A stretch of 64,000 bases of DNA, from the NCBI RefSeq assembly GCF_020166105.1, contig NZ_JAIUJY010000004.1, forward strand, positions 1 to 64,000, in the 5' to 3' direction. Shown in pieces: positions 25,833 to 34,603 of the stretch (position 1 is the first letter of the stretch; the number at the start of each line of letters is the position of its first letter). The notes beneath the pieces were generated by a model that worked only from the letters and a program-made list of their open reading frames with translations, did no database searches and was not told the DNA's origin. A program made the translations under genes and the position numbers. Source of the DNA: Blastococcus sp. LR1 (GTDB taxonomy: Bacteria > Actinomycetota > Actinomycetes > Mycobacteriales > Geodermatophilaceae).

Positions 25833-28433
25833 TCACGAAGCGACGTCCGGTGGCACGGTCGGGGGGACCCGGTTCGGGCCGGCCTCGCGCGGCCGGGGCC
25901 GGTCCTGGCGGTGCAGCCGGACGGCGACGAGTGCGACGTCGTCCTCCGGGCGCCCGTGGACGAGTCGCTCCAGCAGCTCGTCGAGCAGCTTCTCCAGCGG
26001 CAGGCCGGCGAGCTCGATCAGCGCCTCGCGCAGCCGGTGGATGCCCTCGTCGAGGTCGGAGTCGCGGCGCTCGACGAGGCCGTCGGTGTAGAGCAGGACC
26101 GTCGAGCCGCGGTCGAGCGTGATCACCGACTCGCGGCGCTTGCTCGCCGGGTCGACGCCGAGCAGCAGGTCGCCGTTCCACTCCGCGAGCTCGGCGACGC
26201 TCCCGTCGGGATGGATGACCAGCGGAGGCAGGTGGCCGGCGTTGGCCCAGCGCATGCGGGTGAGGCCGCGGGCGAGCTCGTCGGGAGTCTGCTCGAAGCG
26301 CGCCACCGCCGCGGTCGCCAGCGTCTGCATCTGCAGCGTGGTCATCGACATGTCCAGGCCGCGCAGGACCTCCACCGGGCCGGCGTCGCTGTAGGTCGCG
26401 ATCCCGCGCAGCAGCCCGCGCAGCTGCCCCATCGCGGCGGCGGCCTCGGTGTCGTGGCCGACGACGTCACCGATGACCAGCATCGTCGTGCCGCCCGGCT
26501 GCATGAACGCGTCGTACCAGTCGCCACCCACCCGGGCCGCCTCGGCGGCCGGCAGGTAGCGGACGGCGATCTCGGCGTGGTCGGGCTCCGGCGGCTCGGT
26601 GAGCAGGCTGCGCTGGAGCCCCTCGGCCAGCTGCTGGTGGGCGCTGTAGAGCCGGACGTTGTCCAGCGCCAGGCCGGCGCGGTCGGCCACGTCCTGTGCG
26701 GTGCTCAGGTCGGCCTCCCGCACCGGGGTGCCGTCGGCGTAGAACACGGTGAGCAGACCGACGACCCGGTTCCGGCCGCGCAGGGGGATGACCACGGCCT
26801 CGCGGGGGGCCAGCTGGTGCAGCACCTCGCGGATCTCGCCGTCGGGGAACATCTCCCGCACCTCGGGGCCGTCCCGGCGGATCACCTCTCCCGTCCGAAG
26901 CGCGACCGAGGCCGGGGAGTCCGGCGGCATGGCGTCGAGGCGGAGCTCGGTGTACCGCTCCAGCGCCGGGCGCAGCTCGGGATCGGCGTGCCAGCAGCCG
27001 ACGTCGCGTGCTCGACCGTCGGCGTCGACGACGGTCACGATGCAGAAGTCGGCGAGCGCGGGGACGACCAGCCGGGGCAGGTGGGCGGTGGCGGCCAGCG
27101 GGTCCAGGGCGCCGGCCAGCTCGGCGCTGACCTCGGCCAGCAGGGCCAGCCGCCGGGTGGCGTCCTCGACCTGGGCCTGCACGCGCCGGCGCTCGGTGAC
27201 CTCGACGAAGTAGACCGAGAGCCCGTCGGGGCTCGGCCAGGCGCGCACCTCGTACCAGCCGTCGAGGGGGGGCGGGTAGTAGGCGTCGAACGAGGTCGGG
27301 TTCCCCGTGCGGACCGCCTCGCGGTACTCCTCGTCGAAGACGCTGTCGACCGCGTCGGGGAACTCGTCCCAGAGCACCCGGCCGAGCAGGTCGTCCCGCG
27401 AGCGCTGCAGCAGGCGCTCGGCGACGGCGTTGACGTAGGTGAACCGCCACTCCCGGTCCACGCTGTAGAAGGCCGCCGGCATCGCCTCGAGGACGCGGGT
27501 GACGAGGGTGGCCGCCTCCCGCTCGCCGGTCACGTCGTAAGCGGTGCCGAGGATGCGGGCGGTCGTCCCGTCAGCGCCCAGCAGCGAGCGTCCGCGGGCG
27601 TGGATCCAGCGTGTGTCGCCGTGGGGCAGCACGATCCGGTACGTGGCGTCGTACTCGCCGCCGGTGTCGACCGCCTGCGTCAGCGCCTCGCCCACCCAAC
27701 CGGCGTCCTCGGGATGCAGGCGGGCGTCGAAGGCGTCGATCGTGCGGCCGAAGGTGCCCGGCTCGTAGCCGAACATGGCCATGAGCTGGTCGTCCCACAC
27801 GAGTTCGCCGGTCGTCTGGTCCCAGTCCCAGGTGCCGACGCCGCCGGCATCGGTCGCCAGTTCCCAGCGCACGCGGTCGTCCTCGTAGCGCCGCAGCAGA
27901 GCGGAGAGCTGGAGCTCGGTCATGACGGAGCCGGCCAGCTGCTGCAGGGTCGCGAGCTCCGAGGGGGCCCAGGGTCGGGGCTCGGCGTCGAAGACGCACA
28001 GCGCGCCGATCGGATGTCCGTCGTCGTCGGTCAGCGGTGTTCCGAGGTAGGAGCCCACGATCCCGGCCCGTACCGGAGGCAGGTCGCGGACCCGCGGGTC
28101 GCTCGCCGCGTCGGTGACCACGAGGACATCGCCGGGTGGGAGCGCGGCGGTGACCGTGCAGAGCGACTCCTCGAGCGGGCCGGTGGTGCCGGCGGTGGCC
28201 GCGCCCGTACCGGCCGCGACGTGCTGGACATCGGTCAGCAGCGCGACCTGGCTCCCCGACGTCCCGAGGAGGCGGGCGGCCAGCTCGGCCAACCGGTGCA
28301 GGCCGGGGCGGTCCCCCCGCGGCAGGATCCGCCGCGCGGCCTCGGTCCTGGAGGGGTCCTGGCGGAGCTGGGCTGCCGCGTGATCGGCGGAGGTGGCCTC
28401 CGCTGCGACCGCGCGGTCAGAGGATCCGTCCAC
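25833..28433 (-). CDS. GAF-PAS-PAS-GAF-SpoIIE phosphatase
   Basis: An 866-aa multi-sensor PP2C-type phosphatase, the longest of three in the window. Order: GAF (about 35-190), PAS with the PAC segment (about 200-310, LATDAGGVGTWDWDQTTGEL), a second PAS (about 315-425, FYSVDREWRFTYVNAVAERLL), GAF (about 430-610) and SpoIIE (about 625-845) with GGDWYDAF, VIGDVVGHD and EDDVALVAV. GTG 28433 is favoured by AGAAGGG 5 nt upstream; GTG 28481 is possible. The PP2C part is nearly identical in places to the gene at 47717. Probable target: a phosphorylated anti-anti-sigma protein; ligands unknown. Confidence 0.92.
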   Translation of the reverse strand: MDGSSDRAVAAEATSADHAAAQLRQDPSRTEAARRILPRGDRPGLHRLAELAARLLGTSGSQVALLTDVQHVAAGTGAATAGTTGPLEESLCTVTAALPPGDVLVVTDAASDPRVRDLPPVRAGIVGSYLGTPLTDDDGHPIGALCVFDAEPRPWAPSELATLQQLAGSVMTELQLSALLRRYEDDRVRWELATDAGGVGTWDWDQTTGELVWDDQLMAMFGYEPGTFGRTIDAFDARLHPEDAGWVGEALTQAVDTGGEYDATYRIVLPHGDTRWIHARGRSLLGADGTTARILGTAYDVTGEREAATLVTRVLEAMPAAFYSVDREWRFTYVNAVAERLLQRSRDDLLGRVLWDEFPDAVDSVFDEEYREAVRTGNPTSFDAYYPPPLDGWYEVRAWPSPDGLSVYFVEVTERRRVQAQVEDATRRLALLAEVSAELAGALDPLAATAHLPRLVVPALADFCIVTVVDADGRARDVGCWHADPELRPALERYTELRLDAMPPDSPASVALRTGEVIRRDGPEVREMFPDGEIREVLHQLAPREAVVIPLRGRNRVVGLLTVFYADGTPVREADLSTAQDVADRAGLALDNVRLYSAHQQLAEGLQRSLLTEPPEPDHAEIAVRYLPAAEAARVGGDWYDAFMQPGGTTMLVIGDVVGHDTEAAAAMGQLRGLLRGIATYSDAGPVEVLRGLDMSMTTLQMQTLATAAVARFEQTPDELARGLTRMRWANAGHLPPLVIHPDGSVAELAEWNGDLLLGVDPASKRRESVITLDRGSTVLLYTDGLVERRDSDLDEGIHRLREALIELAGLPLEKLLDELLERLVHGRPEDDVALVAVRLHRQDRPRPREAGPNRVPPTVPPDVAS

Positions 28434-28588
28434 CGATGCCCTTCTGCCCGGCGTCGCCGGAAGTCCTCGACCGATCCGCACCCGGCTCTTCGAGTGGCGC
28501 GGTCCAGCGCAGTTATGTCACGGGTTGCCTGTTGTGTGCAACCAACCACCCGGAATGCGAGCGATCTCTCCGGCCCGGCCGGGATCGA

Positions 28589-29332
28589 TCAGGCTGGCAC
28601 CACCAGCGTCAGGGCCGTTCCGCCGTCATGTTCCACGTGCAACCCCGCGCGACGCAGAAGCGCGCGCAGCCGCACGACGTCCGTCGGCTCGGCGGTCGTG
28701 GTGGCCAGCAGACGGGCCAACCGACCTTTGTGCGCCTTGTTGAAGTGCGAGACGACCAACCGCTTCCCGTCGGGGCGTTCGCTCAGCACGTCCACCGTGA
28801 CCGCACCCGGCACAGGGGCCAGCGCGGCGTAGGACCCGCTGCGCAGGTCGACGACGAGCTGGTCGACCGCGGCGAGCACGGGCGAGAGGGCCGGCTTCCA
28901 CAGGGCCCGCAGCGTGGGCAGCCCGGGCAGCGTCGAGCCCGCCGACAGCCGGTACGCCGGGATCAGGTCGCTCGCAGAGACCAGGCCGAACAGCGCCGAG
29001 CCCACGGCCAGGCGCCGGTCGGCGCGCGCCCGCTGGGCGCGGTTGAGGGAACCGACGTCGAGGGCGTCGTAGAGCACGCCGGTGTAGCGCTCCAGCGCCG
29101 GGCGGGTGGGGCTGGTCCACAGCTCGGCGTTGCGGGCGATCTCGTCGTCCTGCTTCGGCGAGAGGCCGAGCGCGGCCCGCGACGCCGGCACGTCCGCGGC
29201 GAGCTCTCCCAGCGCCTCGGTGATCTCGGTGCGGACCGGCGTGAGCTCGGGTGCGGTGAGCGCGCCCAGGTCCAGCGGGGCGCCGTCCCCGCCGGGAGCC
29301 TTCGTCTCCGACGGCGGGAGGAGGATCAGCAC
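28589..29332 (-). CDS. yaaA: YaaA family protein (UPF0246, peroxide stress)
   Basis: A 247-aa protein of the YaaA/DUF328 family, which lowers intracellular iron-driven oxidative DNA damage in E. coli. N-terminal LILLPPSETKAPGG, the LSPKQDDEIARNAELW segment, YTGVLYDALD and the C-terminal VVSHFNKAHKGRLARLL are diagnostic. GTG 29332 begins 5 nt after the exonuclease III stop codon on the same strand, so the two form an operon joining oxidative-stress protection with DNA repair. The open frame continues upstream through the exonuclease gene but that extension is not coding. Confidence 0.92.
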   Translation of the reverse strand: MLILLPPSETKAPGGDGAPLDLGALTAPELTPVRTEITEALGELAADVPASRAALGLSPKQDDEIARNAELWTSPTRPALERYTGVLYDALDVGSLNRAQRARADRRLAVGSALFGLVSASDLIPAYRLSAGSTLPGLPTLRALWKPALSPVLAAVDQLVVDLRSGSYAALAPVPGAVTVDVLSERPDGKRLVVSHFNKAHKGRLARLLATTTAEPTDVVRLRALLRRAGLHVEHDGGTALTLVVPA

Positions 29333-29337
29333 CGCTG

Positions 29338-30141
29338 CTACTCGGCGATGTCGACGATCACCGGCGCGTGGTCGCTGGCGCCCTTGCCCTTGCGCTCCTC
29401 GCGGTCGATGAAGGCGTGCTCCACGCGGGCCTCCAGCGCGGGGGAGCCGAGCACGAAGTCGATCCGCATCCCCTCGCGGCGCGGAAAGCGCAGCTGGGTG
29501 TAGTCCCAGTACGTGTAGACGCCCGGCCCGGGGGCGTGCGGGCGCACCACGTCGGCGTACCCGGCGTCCACGATCGCCCGGAAGGCGGCGCGCTCCGGGG
29601 GCGAGACGTGCGTGGAGTGGGCGAAGACGTTCATGTCCCAGACGTCGTCGTTCTCCGGGGCGATGTTCCAGTCGCCGACCAGGGCCACCGGCGCCGACGG
29701 GTCCTCGGCCAGCCAGCCCGCGGCGTTCTCCCGCAGGGCGGCGAGCCACTCGAGCTTGTACTGCAGGTGCGGGTCGGCGAGCGTCCGGCCGTTGGGCACG
29801 TACAGGCTCCACACCCGCACCCCGCCGCAGACGGCGCCCAGCGCCCGGGCCTCGGCCGTGGGGTCCTGCCCCTCCTTGGCCGACCAGGTCGGCATGCCGT
29901 CGAAGCCGGTCCGGACGTCCTCCAGCCCGACCTTGGAGATGACGGCCACGCCGTTCCACTGCGAGTGGCCGACGTGCGCGACCTCGTACCCGAGGTCGGT
30001 GAACCGCGACTCCGGGAACTGGTCGTCGCGGCACTTGGTCTCCTGCAGGGCCAGCACGTCGACGTCGTGCCGCTCCAGGAAGGCCGCCACCCGGTCGACG
30101 CGGGTACGGATGGAGTTCACGTTCCAGGTGGCCAGTCGCAC
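29338..30141 (-). CDS. xth: Exodeoxyribonuclease III
   Basis: A 267-aa AP endonuclease/3' exonuclease for base-excision repair. It has the endonuclease/exonuclease/phosphatase fold with WNVNSIRTRV, metal-binding LQETKC, WNGVAVISK, GDWNIAPEND and the C-terminal SDHAPVIVD. The length is typical. GTG 30141 carries no ribosome binding site, while TAAGCT lies 8 nt upstream on the same strand, so it is probably leaderless. yaaA follows immediately. Confidence 0.95.
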   Translation of the reverse strand: MRLATWNVNSIRTRVDRVAAFLERHDVDVLALQETKCRDDQFPESRFTDLGYEVAHVGHSQWNGVAVISKVGLEDVRTGFDGMPTWSAKEGQDPTAEARALGAVCGGVRVWSLYVPNGRTLADPHLQYKLEWLAALRENAAGWLAEDPSAPVALVGDWNIAPENDDVWDMNVFAHSTHVSPPERAAFRAIVDAGYADVVRPHAPGPGVYTYWDYTQLRFPRREGMRIDFVLGSPALEARVEHAFIDREERKGKGASDHAPVIVDIAE

Positions 30142-30149
30142 GGGGCCCG

Positions 30150-30155
30150 AGCTTA
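30150..30155 (-). promoter_or_regulatory. -10-like hexamer of the exonuclease III gene
   Basis: TAAGCT on the minus strand, 8 nt before the GTG start at 30141; leaderless-type arrangement. Confidence 0.45.
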
Positions 30156-30270
30156 CGGTTCGTCGTGTCCCTGGATCGGGCGGTCCCGGTGCCCCGGGAC
30201 GCCGTCGGCCCCCCGACCTGGCCGGACGGTGCGATCATGGTCGGATGAGCGGGCGGCGAGGGGGGGCGCG

Positions 30271-31815
30271 GTGACCGCCGGTACGGACCGGTCCGCCCCC
30301 GAGCAGGGCAGCGGGGCCTCCGGGCAGGGCACGAACCGGGCCTCGCGCAGCTTCGGTGCCGCGCTCGGCTGGAGCGTCCTGGGCACGCTGCTCCCGGGCG
30401 TCGGCTACCTCGCGGCCGGCCGTCGCCGGCTGGGCGCCGTCGTCCTCGGCCTCTTCCTCGTGCTGGTCGGCACGGTGGTGTGGCTGGCCACCGGGGGACG
30501 CCGGTTCGCCGCCCGGGCGGCGGTGGACACCGACGTCCTGCTCTGGGCGACGGTCGGCATCGGCGTCCTCGCAGCGCTGTGGGCGGTGGTCGTCGTGACC
30601 GGCTACCGCATGCTGCTGCCGCGCCCCACCTCCGGCGGCCGCCACGCGGTCGGCGGCCTGCTGGTGGCGCTCCTGGTCGCCGGCATCGCCGGCCCGGCGG
30701 TGCTGGCCGGGCAGTTCGTGATCACCTCGCGGGACCTGATCGACGGCGTCTTCGCCGACGACCGGCGGTCGGCGACGGTGCCGGACACCCCCGACCCGTT
30801 CGGCAGCAAGGACCGCGTGAACGTCCTGCTGCTCGGTGGCGACGGCGGCGAGGGCCGCGAGGGCGTGCGCACCGACACGGTGATCGTGGCGAGCTCCGAC
30901 ACCGAGACCGGCGAGACGACGCTGTTCAGCCTGCCGCGCAACCTGGAGGACCTGCCCTTCCCGGCCTCGAGCCCGTTGCGCGAGGTCTACCCCGAGGGCT
31001 TCGACGCCGGCAGCGAGGCGGAGAGCCTGCTCAACGCCGTCTACCGGAACGGGCCGGCGGAGTACCCCGACATCCTGGGCCCCACCGACGACCCCGGCGC
31101 CGACTTCCTCAAGCTGGGCGTCGGTGAGGCGCTGGGCCTTCCCATCGACTACTACGTGCTGGTCAACCTCGAGGGCTTCAGCCGGCTGGTCGACGCCCTC
31201 GGTGGCATCACGGTGAACGTCAACTACTACGTGCCGGTCAACGGCATCCCCGACACCCGCGAGCTCCCCGACGCCTACATCGCGCCCGGGCCGGATCAGG
31301 AGATGGACGGCGCCACCGCGCTGGCCTTCGCCCGCGGCCGGTTCGGGCTCACCGACTACGACCGCATGGCGCGGCAGCGCTGCACCATCGACGCCATCGT
31401 GGAAGCCGCGGATCCGGTGACGCTGCTGCAGCGCTACCAGGACCTGGCCGCGACCACCGAGGACATCGTCAGCACCGACATCCCGCGGGACGTCCTCGAC
31501 GACTTCGTCGACCTGGCGTTCCTCGTGAAGGACGCCGGGCTGCGCAGCGTCGTCTTCGATCCGGAGGTCATCGACCCGGCCTATCCGGACTACGAGCTGA
31601 TGCGGCAGCTGGTGCAGGACGCGATCGAGCCGCCCGTGGCCCCGCCGCCGGCCGAGCCGGAGGGCGAGCCCGGGTCCGACATCGCTGCCGGGTCCGAGAC
31701 CGCGCCGCCGCCCCCTCCGGGACCGGTCGCCGACGTCGGCGACGCGTGCGCCTACGACCCGGTGCAGGCCCGCGAGGCGCGGGAGCAGGGCGAGCCGCCG
31801 ACCCGCCAGGGCTGA
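30271..31815 (+). CDS. LytR-CpsA-Psr family cell-wall protein
   Basis: A 514-aa membrane protein that would attach polymers to peptidoglycan. About four N-terminal hydrophobic segments (GWSVLGTLLPGVGYL; LGAVVLGLFLVLVGTVVWLA; LLWATVGIGVLAALWAVVVV; GGLLVALLVAGIAGPAVLAG) precede the extracytoplasmic LCP domain: NVLLLGGDGGEGREGVRTDT, LFSLPRNL, VDALGGITVNV and FARGRFGLTDYDRMARQR. The C-terminus is Pro-rich. Most LCP proteins have one membrane helix, so the multi-helix start is less usual. GTG 30271 has a GAGGGGGG stretch upstream and overlaps the stop of a 9-codon frame starting at ATG 30245. Confidence 0.92.
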   Translation: MTAGTDRSAPEQGSGASGQGTNRASRSFGAALGWSVLGTLLPGVGYLAAGRRRLGAVVLGLFLVLVGTVVWLATGGRRFAARAAVDTDVLLWATVGIGVLAALWAVVVVTGYRMLLPRPTSGGRHAVGGLLVALLVAGIAGPAVLAGQFVITSRDLIDGVFADDRRSATVPDTPDPFGSKDRVNVLLLGGDGGEGREGVRTDTVIVASSDTETGETTLFSLPRNLEDLPFPASSPLREVYPEGFDAGSEAESLLNAVYRNGPAEYPDILGPTDDPGADFLKLGVGEALGLPIDYYVLVNLEGFSRLVDALGGITVNVNYYVPVNGIPDTRELPDAYIAPGPDQEMDGATALAFARGRFGLTDYDRMARQRCTIDAIVEAADPVTLLQRYQDLAATTEDIVSTDIPRDVLDDFVDLAFLVKDAGLRSVVFDPEVIDPAYPDYELMRQLVQDAIEPPVAPPPAEPEGEPGSDIAAGSETAPPPPPGPVADVGDACAYDPVQAREAREQGEPPTRQG

Positions 31816-31844
31816 GCGCCACCCCCTGGGCGGAGAATGGTCGC

Positions 31845-32360
31845 GTGCCAGTAGCCGTCCGCCCCGTGACCGCCGTCGACGACGCCCTGCGGGCCGAGTT
31901 GCTGGCGTGCTGGATCGACGTCACCAACGCCGGCGGCGCCGTGGGCTTCGTCCCGCCGGTGACCCGGGACGACGTCGCCCCCGTGCTGGACCGGCTGCTC
32001 GACGGCGTCCGCTCCGGTCGGGACGTGCTCTGCCTGCTCACCGACGACGGCCGCACCGCCGGGTTCGCCGCGCTGGTCGGCCTCACCGGGCCGCTGCGCC
32101 GGCACTGGGGGACCGTCCTGCGCGTGCAGGTGCACCCGTCCCGGCAGGGAGAAGGGCTCGGGCGGGTCCTGATGGAGGGCGTGCACGAGGTCGCCCGCTC
32201 GCGCGGTTACGAGTTCCTGCACCTCACCGCCCGCGACGGGACCGGGGTGGACGCGTTCTACCGGCGGCTGGGATACCGCGAGGTGGGCCGGGTGCCCGGC
32301 GCGATCCGGGTCGCGCCCGCGGACGACCGCGACGAGATCGCGCTGGTCCGCACGCTCTAG
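31845..32360 (+). CDS. GNAT family N-acetyltransferase
   Basis: A 171-aa acetyl-CoA-dependent acyltransferase. The core signature VLRVQVHPSRQGEGLGRVLM is the motif A acetyl-CoA loop, followed by a motif B-like GVDAFYRRLGYREVGRVPG. The substrate is unknown. GTG 31845 is preceded by GAGAAT at a 6-nt distance and no ribosome binding site, so it may be leaderless. Confidence 0.88.
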   Translation: MPVAVRPVTAVDDALRAELLACWIDVTNAGGAVGFVPPVTRDDVAPVLDRLLDGVRSGRDVLCLLTDDGRTAGFAALVGLTGPLRRHWGTVLRVQVHPSRQGEGLGRVLMEGVHEVARSRGYEFLHLTARDGTGVDAFYRRLGYREVGRVPGAIRVAPADDRDEIALVRTL

Positions 32361-32405
32361 CCCCGTGCGCCCAGGCCACGTCGGGGCTCTGGCACCGTGG
32401 ACGGC

Positions 32406-32609
32406 ATGACCACTCCGGAGCCGTCGCCCATCGCCCGCCGCGAGCGCCTCGTGGGGCTGCTCGTGCTCGGTATCGCCTTCGTGCTGCTGGTCTCGTCGCC
32501 GACGTGGTTCGCCAGCGACCGGACCGGGGTCGGGGTGGCCCAGGTCGTCGTGGCCGTCCTGCTGGGCGGCGTCGGCGCCTACCTGCTGCGCCGCGCCGCC
32601 CGCGCCTGA
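32406..32609 (+). CDS. Small two-helix membrane protein
   Basis: A 67-aa protein with a polar N-terminus and two hydrophobic segments (LVGLLVLGIAFVLLVSS and AQVVVAVLLGGVGAYLL) separated by a short polar loop, ending in a basic RRAARA tail. Not recognised; no partner gene. ATG 32406 is preferred to the in-frame GTG at 32397. It converges on the acyl-CoA dehydrogenase gene. Confidence 0.65.
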   Translation: MTTPEPSPIARRERLVGLLVLGIAFVLLVSSPTWFASDRTGVGVAQVVVAVLLGGVGAYLLRRAARA

Positions 32610-32625
32610 ACCCCGGCCCGCTCGA

Positions 32626-33837
32626 TCAGCCGCTGAAGGGGCGCTCGCGCGCCAGCTCCTCCTTGGCGACGCCGCGGATGTGCACCGCGTCGGGGCCGTC
32701 GACGATGCGCAGCGTGCGGGCGCTGGCGTAGAAGCGGGCGAGCACGGTGTCGTTGCTGACGCCGGCGCCGCCGTGCACCTGGATCGCGCGGTCGATGACG
32801 TCCAGCGCGACCTTCGGGGCGGCGACCTTGATCGCGGAGATCTCCGTCTTCGCGCCCTTCGCGCCGTACTTGTCGATCAGGTCGGCCGTCTTCAGCACGT
32901 AGAGCCGGGCCTGGTCGATCTCGATGCGGGAGAGGGCGATCGCCTCGCGGACGGTGCCCTGGTCGGCCAGCGGGCGACCGAAGGCGACCCGGTTCTTGGT
33001 GCGCTCCACCATCAGCGCCAGCGCCCGCTCGGCCATGCCGATGGCGCGCATGCAGTGGTGGATGCGGCCGGGGCCCAGGCGGGCCTGGGCGATCATGAAG
33101 CCGTCGCCCTCGCCGGAGAGGATGTTGCTCACCGGCACGCGGACGTCGGTGAACTTCAGCTCGGAGTGGCCGTGCTGGTCCTGGTACCCGAACACCGGCA
33201 GGTGGCGGACGATCTCCAGGCCGGGGGTGTCGCGGGGCACGAGGACCATCGACTGCTGCCGGTGCGGCGGGCCGTCGGGGTCGGTCTTGCCCATGACGAT
33301 GAAGATCTGGCAGCGCGGGTCGGCCGTTCCGGTGATCCACCACTTGCGGCCGTTGATCACGTACTCGTCGCCGTCACGGACGATCGACGTCTGGATGTTG
33401 CGGGCGTCGGAGCTGGCGACGTCGGGCTCGGTCATCGCGAAGCCGGAGCGGATCTCGCCCTCCAGGAGCGGGTTGAGCCACCGCTCCTTCTGCTCGGGCG
33501 TGCCGAACAGCATCAGGGTCTCCATGTTGCCGGTGTCCGGCGCGCCGACGTTCATCGCCTCGGGGGCGATGACGGGCGACCAGCCGGTGATCTCGGCGAC
33601 GGAGGCGTACTCGAGGTTGGAGAGGCCGCCGACCTCGTGGTGGAAGAGGTTCCACAGGCCGCGCTTGCGCGCCTCGGCCTTGAGCTCCTCGAGCACCGGG
33701 GGGTGGTCGTGGTTGTCGTGACCCTGCTCGGCCCGCCACTGGTCGTAGACGGCCTCGGCGGGGAACACGTGCTCGCGCATGAAGTCCCATGCGCGCGCGC
33801 AGACGTCCTCGGCCTTGGCGGAGAGAGCGAAGTCCAT
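32626..33837 (-). CDS. Acyl-CoA dehydrogenase
   Basis: A 403-aa FAD flavoenzyme that introduces a 2,3-double bond into an acyl-CoA. Helical N-domain, the middle beta domain with [19 protein letters not shown] and KWWITG, and the C-terminal helical domain with [27 protein letters not shown] and [18 protein letters not shown]. This looks like the ACAD10/11-type or long-chain subgroup; the chain-length preference is not readable. ATG 33837 has TACGTT 6 nt upstream and no ribosome binding site, suggesting a leaderless mRNA. Confidence 0.93.
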   Translation of the reverse strand: MDFALSAKAEDVCARAWDFMREHVFPAEAVYDQWRAEQGHDNHDHPPVLEELKAEARKRGLWNLFHHEVGGLSNLEYASVAEITGWSPVIAPEAMNVGAPDTGNMETLMLFGTPEQKERWLNPLLEGEIRSGFAMTEPDVASSDARNIQTSIVRDGDEYVINGRKWWITGTADPRCQIFIVMGKTDPDGPPHRQQSMVLVPRDTPGLEIVRHLPVFGYQDQHGHSELKFTDVRVPVSNILSGEGDGFMIAQARLGPGRIHHCMRAIGMAERALALMVERTKNRVAFGRPLADQGTVREAIALSRIEIDQARLYVLKTADLIDKYGAKGAKTEISAIKVAAPKVALDVIDRAIQVHGGAGVSNDTVLARFYASARTLRIVDGPDAVHIRGVAKEELARERPFSG

Positions 33838-33843
33838 GCCTGG

Positions 33844-33849
33844 AACGTA
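33844..33849 (-). promoter_or_regulatory. -10-like hexamer of the acyl-CoA dehydrogenase gene
   Basis: TACGTT on the minus strand, 6 nt before the ATG at 33837; leaderless-type arrangement. Confidence 0.45.
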
Positions 33850-33905
33850 GCGCCGGACGTGACCGCCGTCGCACCTGGGGTCCGCGCTCCCGGGCCCGGA
33901 ACGAC

Positions 33906-33955
33906 GCGAGCCGGGCCCCGGCCGTCCCCGAGGGGAGGTCCGGAGCCCGGCTCGC
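33906..33955. terminator. Terminator downstream of the DUF4383 gene
   Basis: GCGAGCCGGGC (33906-33916) pairs with GCCCGGCTCGC (33945-33955); the loop contains a second small stem, TCCCCGAGGGGA. It lies 15 nt beyond the DUF4383 stop codon and before the acyl-CoA dehydrogenase promoter on the minus strand. Confidence 0.65.
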
Positions 33956-33969
33956 GGCCGGGGTGCTGG

Positions 33970-34410
33970 TTACACGCGGCGGTTGTCGACGGCGTTGCGC
34001 ACCGGCAGGAGCGCGATCACGAGGCCGACGATCGCCGTGGCGATGTGCAGGACGTTGTCGGCACCGTTGATGCTGAGGAAGTCCCAGTCCTTGCCGATGG
34101 CGATCAGGCCGTAGACGAACGCGGCGCCGTAGCCGATCGCGAGCAGCCAGCCGTAGGTGCGGGCGCCGGCCAGCGTGCGGGACAGCACCAGACCGGCGAT
34201 GCCGATCAGGATGTGCACGACGTTGTGCATCCCGTTGATCTCGAAGATGCCGAGCAGCTTCTCCTCGGTGTTGTGCGCGAAGAAGTCGTCGAAGCCGGTG
34301 ACGAAGAAGCCGACGATCCCGACGAGCAGGTAGATCGCGCCGAACGCGAGTCCGAGGATCTCGGGGACGGTCTTGCCCCGGCCCGCGGCGTTGTGGCCCG
34401 AAGCGGCCAT
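33970..34410 (-). CDS. DUF4383 membrane protein
   Basis: A 146-aa integral membrane protein with four predicted helices (ILGLAFGAIYLLVGIVGFFV; VVHILIGIAGLVLSRTL; YGWLLAIGYGAAFVYGLIAI; LHIATAIVGLVIALLPV). Paired HNVVHI and DNVLHI motifs repeat, which is typical of DUF4383; the histidines could bind metal or haem but no function is known. ATG 34410 has GGAGG 6 nt upstream, so it is preferred over ATG 34422. The leader contains a CCCGTCA/TGACGGG hairpin (34432-34450). Confidence 0.88.
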   Translation of the reverse strand: MAASGHNAAGRGKTVPEILGLAFGAIYLLVGIVGFFVTGFDDFFAHNTEEKLLGIFEINGMHNVVHILIGIAGLVLSRTLAGARTYGWLLAIGYGAAFVYGLIAIGKDWDFLSINGADNVLHIATAIVGLVIALLPVRNAVDNRRV

Positions 34411-34603
34411 GATGTCCTCCAAGGTGATGGTCCCGTCAGGGGCTGACGGGGGTTGTCAGGCCTGTACCCCCGGCTGAGCAGGAGTAACGGGCGTCCCCCG
34501 TTGGAGCGACGGTCGTTGCCGAACCGTCATCCGGGCGGGGAGCCCGTCAGGCCCTCGTCCCGGTGTTCGGGGCCCAGGGCGGTGCCGGTTCACCTCCGCC
34601 GGT

